A stretch of 64,000 bases of DNA from Ruminococcus flavefaciens (GTDB lineage: Bacteria > Bacillota > Clostridia > Oscillospirales > Ruminococcaceae), in NCBI GenBank assembly GCA_902760805.1, contig CACWHY010000006.1:63505-127504 (forward strand), in the 5' to 3' direction. A program made the position numbers and the translations under genes. Of the stretch, positions 62,824 through 64,000 are shown one piece after another. The notes below the pieces were generated by a model that had not been told where the DNA came from, searched no databases, and saw only the letters and a list, made by a program, of their open reading frames with translations. Each line of letters begins with the position of its first letter. Positions within the stretch are counted from its first letter, which is position 1.

Positions 62824-63564
62824 TTACATGGACAGTCCGCCGGAGATCTCGATGACCTGGCCGGTGATGTAGCTTGCGTCCTCAGAAACAAGGAAGGACA
62901 CGACTGAGGCGATCTCCTCAGGCTCGCCGTAGCGTCTGAGAGCAACAGCCTCCAGCATTTTTGCCTTCAGCTCGTCGGAAAGAACGTCGGTCATAGGTGT
63001 GCGGATAAGGCCGGGAGCAACAGCGTTGCAGGTGATGTTCCGGGATCCGAATTCCTTGGCGACTGACTTGGTCATTCCGATGATAGCGGCCTTAGATGCT
63101 GAGTAGTTCACCTGGCCGGGATTTCCGTAAAGTCCTGCCACAGAGGAAACATTGACGATACGGCCGTGGCGCTGCTTCATCATGACTGCGCAGGCGTGCT
63201 TCATCATGTTGTAAACACTCTTCTGGTTGACAGCGATAACAGCGTCGTAGTCCTCCTCCTTCATGCGGGCAAGGAGGGTGTCCTTGGTGATGCCGGCGTT
63301 GTTGACAAGGGCGTCGATGGTGCCGAAGTCAGCCTTTACCTGCTTTACCATTGCCTCGCACTGGTCGAACTTTGAAACGTCCGCAGCGTAGCACTCAGCC
63401 TTTACGCCGAATGCACGGCACTCCTCTGCAACAGCGAGAGCCTTCTCCTTATCGGAGTCGCTGGGATAGTGGTTGATCACCACATCGAAGCCGTCCTTTG
63501 CGAGTCTTTTTGCGATGCAGGCGCCAATTCCCTGAGAAGCGCCTGTGATGATAGCTGTAGCCAT
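62824..63564 (-). CDS. fabG: 3-oxoacyl-ACP reductase FabG
   Basis: 246 residues, short-chain dehydrogenase: nucleotide motif TGASQGIG, NNAG at 88-91, catalytic S141, Y154 and K158 (YSASK). GGAGGA before ATG 63564 (MATAIITG) fixes the start. Confidence 0.96.
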   Translation of the reverse strand: MATAIITGASQGIGACIAKRLAKDGFDVVINHYPSDSDKEKALAVAEECRAFGVKAECYAADVSKFDQCEAMVKQVKADFGTIDALVNNAGITKDTLLARMKEEDYDAVIAVNQKSVYNMMKHACAVMMKQRHGRIVNVSSVAGLYGNPGQVNYSASKAAIIGMTKSVAKEFGSRNITCNAVAPGLIRTPMTDVLSDELKAKMLEAVALRRYGEPEEIASVVSFLVSEDASYITGQVIEISGGLSM

Positions 63565-63582
63565 ACTTATCTCCTCCAATGA

Positions 63583-63789
63583 TCATTTATTATCTGTATC
63601 AGTCTCGAAGACCATATCGTATTCATAGACCTTTCCGCCAAAGTCATACACAGGGACAGTGCCCTTGAACTCATAGCCCCTTGCGCCCATTTCGTCGATG
63701 ACGTCACGGGGAGAACGGCCGTCCTTTTTGGTAAGGTACTGCGTTAATATGGCTCCGCATTTTATCCTTATGTAATTATACTGTTTCAC
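63583..63789 (-). CDS. Small DUF4177-like protein between fabK and fabG
   Basis: 68 residues: MKQYNYIRIKCGAILTQYLT, then DVIDEMGARGYEFKGTVPVY, resembling the small DUF4177 fold (an L-N-E-L-G-x-x-G-W-E-L type helix-strand). GTG start with AGGAGA; it overlaps the fabK stop as GTGA. Function unknown. Confidence 0.72.
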   Translation of the reverse strand: MKQYNYIRIKCGAILTQYLTKKDGRSPRDVIDEMGARGYEFKGTVPVYDFGGKVYEYDMVFETDTDNK

Positions 63790-64000
63790 GCTCTGTCTCC
63801 TAAAAGTTTCTGCGCCTGCTCCATGATCTCGTTTACTATGTCAGCGCAGGGCTTTACCTCGTTCACCATACCTGCGATAGCGCCGCAGAGGAATGATCCG
63901 CTGTCAACGTTTCCGTCAACTACGGCTCTTCTCAGAGCACCAAGGGTCAGCTCCTCAAATCTCTCGGGAGTCAGTGTGCCGTCCTTTTCGCCGGCAGCCA
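63786..64000 (-). CDS. fabK: Enoyl-ACP reductase II FabK, C-terminal fragment
   Basis: Only about 70 C-terminal residues are in the window: ALRRAVVDGNVDSGSFLCGA, then IAGMVNEVKPCADIVNEIME. This matches the end of FabK/nitronate-monooxygenase-type flavoproteins, and the operon context favours FabK. It continues off the right edge. Confidence 0.8.
   Translation of the reverse strand, partial: AAGEKDGTLTPERFEELTLGALRRAVVDGNVDSGSFLCGAIAGMVNEVKPCADIVNEIMEQAQKLLGDRA

Overview
The window reads as a chromosomal segment of a fibre-degrading Ruminococcus-type Firmicute (Oscillospiraceae). The reasons are a secreted GH5 cellulase ending in a type I dockerin (a cellulosome part), a canonical Gram-positive S10-spc-alpha operon with the KOW-protein/infA/rpmJ arrangement, a T-box leader, yajC beside a TIGR04086 membrane gene, a ferredoxin-linked 2-oxoacid oxidoreductase, and a clustered fabK-fabG-fabF-acc operon. 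Species is not provable from sequence reading alone. No rRNA, tRNA, prophage, CRISPR array or intact insertion sequence was seen.

Layout. 1-2.3 kb: nadA, hydE and the start of an unknown protein, all leftward from one promoter. 2.4-16.4 kb: a long leftward branched-chain amino acid block (ilvB-ilvN-ilvC, three unknown membrane proteins, ilvD, leuC-leuD-leuB, a DUF815 AAA+ ATPase with an unknown partner, ilvA, ridA). It is headed by a ribosome-mediated attenuator with a 35-codon leader peptide rich in Ile and Val codons. 16.5-20 kb, rightward: a glutaredoxin-like gene and two paralogous lipoproteins, followed by palindromic repeats. 20.2-22.3 kb: leuA behind a T-box leader with a Leu CUC specifier. 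Pathway genes are thus governed by two different RNA mechanisms. 22.3-25.2 kb: an AIM24-like protein with a 48-aa membrane protein, and the GH5-dockerin cellulase. 25.4-29.1 kb, rightward: response regulator, histidine kinase and HtrA protease. 29.1-30.8 kb: TIGR04086 protein, yajC, a lipoprotein.

30.9-46.8 kb is the ribosomal protein/secY/rpoA super-operon, complete in order. Two genes are abnormal: rplN (L14) has lost about 35 nt internally and is frameshifted, and rpsQ (S17), 300 bp away, has no usable start codon. These are either sequence errors or startling lesions in essential genes. The operon leader carries an intrinsic terminator, suggesting attenuation. 46.9-51 kb: an M23 peptidase with LysM and G5 domains, an RluA pseudouridine synthase overlapped by a membrane-protein frame, and a histidine phosphatase. 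51.2-52 kb: an XRE regulator followed by tandem TGTAGGGG repeats. 52.2-55.6 kb: a four-subunit 2-oxoacid:ferredoxin oxidoreductase with a P-loop ATPase. 55.7-64 kb: a fatty-acid synthesis operon (fabK end, small DUF4177-like gene, fabG, fabF, accB, two related membrane proteins, fabZ, accC, accD, accA, acpP).

Starts were reassigned wherever a Shine-Dalgarno sequence argued for a start other than the longest frame. Nearly every promoter seen has a 17-bp spacer. Three families of intergenic repeats (TTAGC-type, TGTAGGGG-type and a 71-bp inverted-repeat element) recur between genes.
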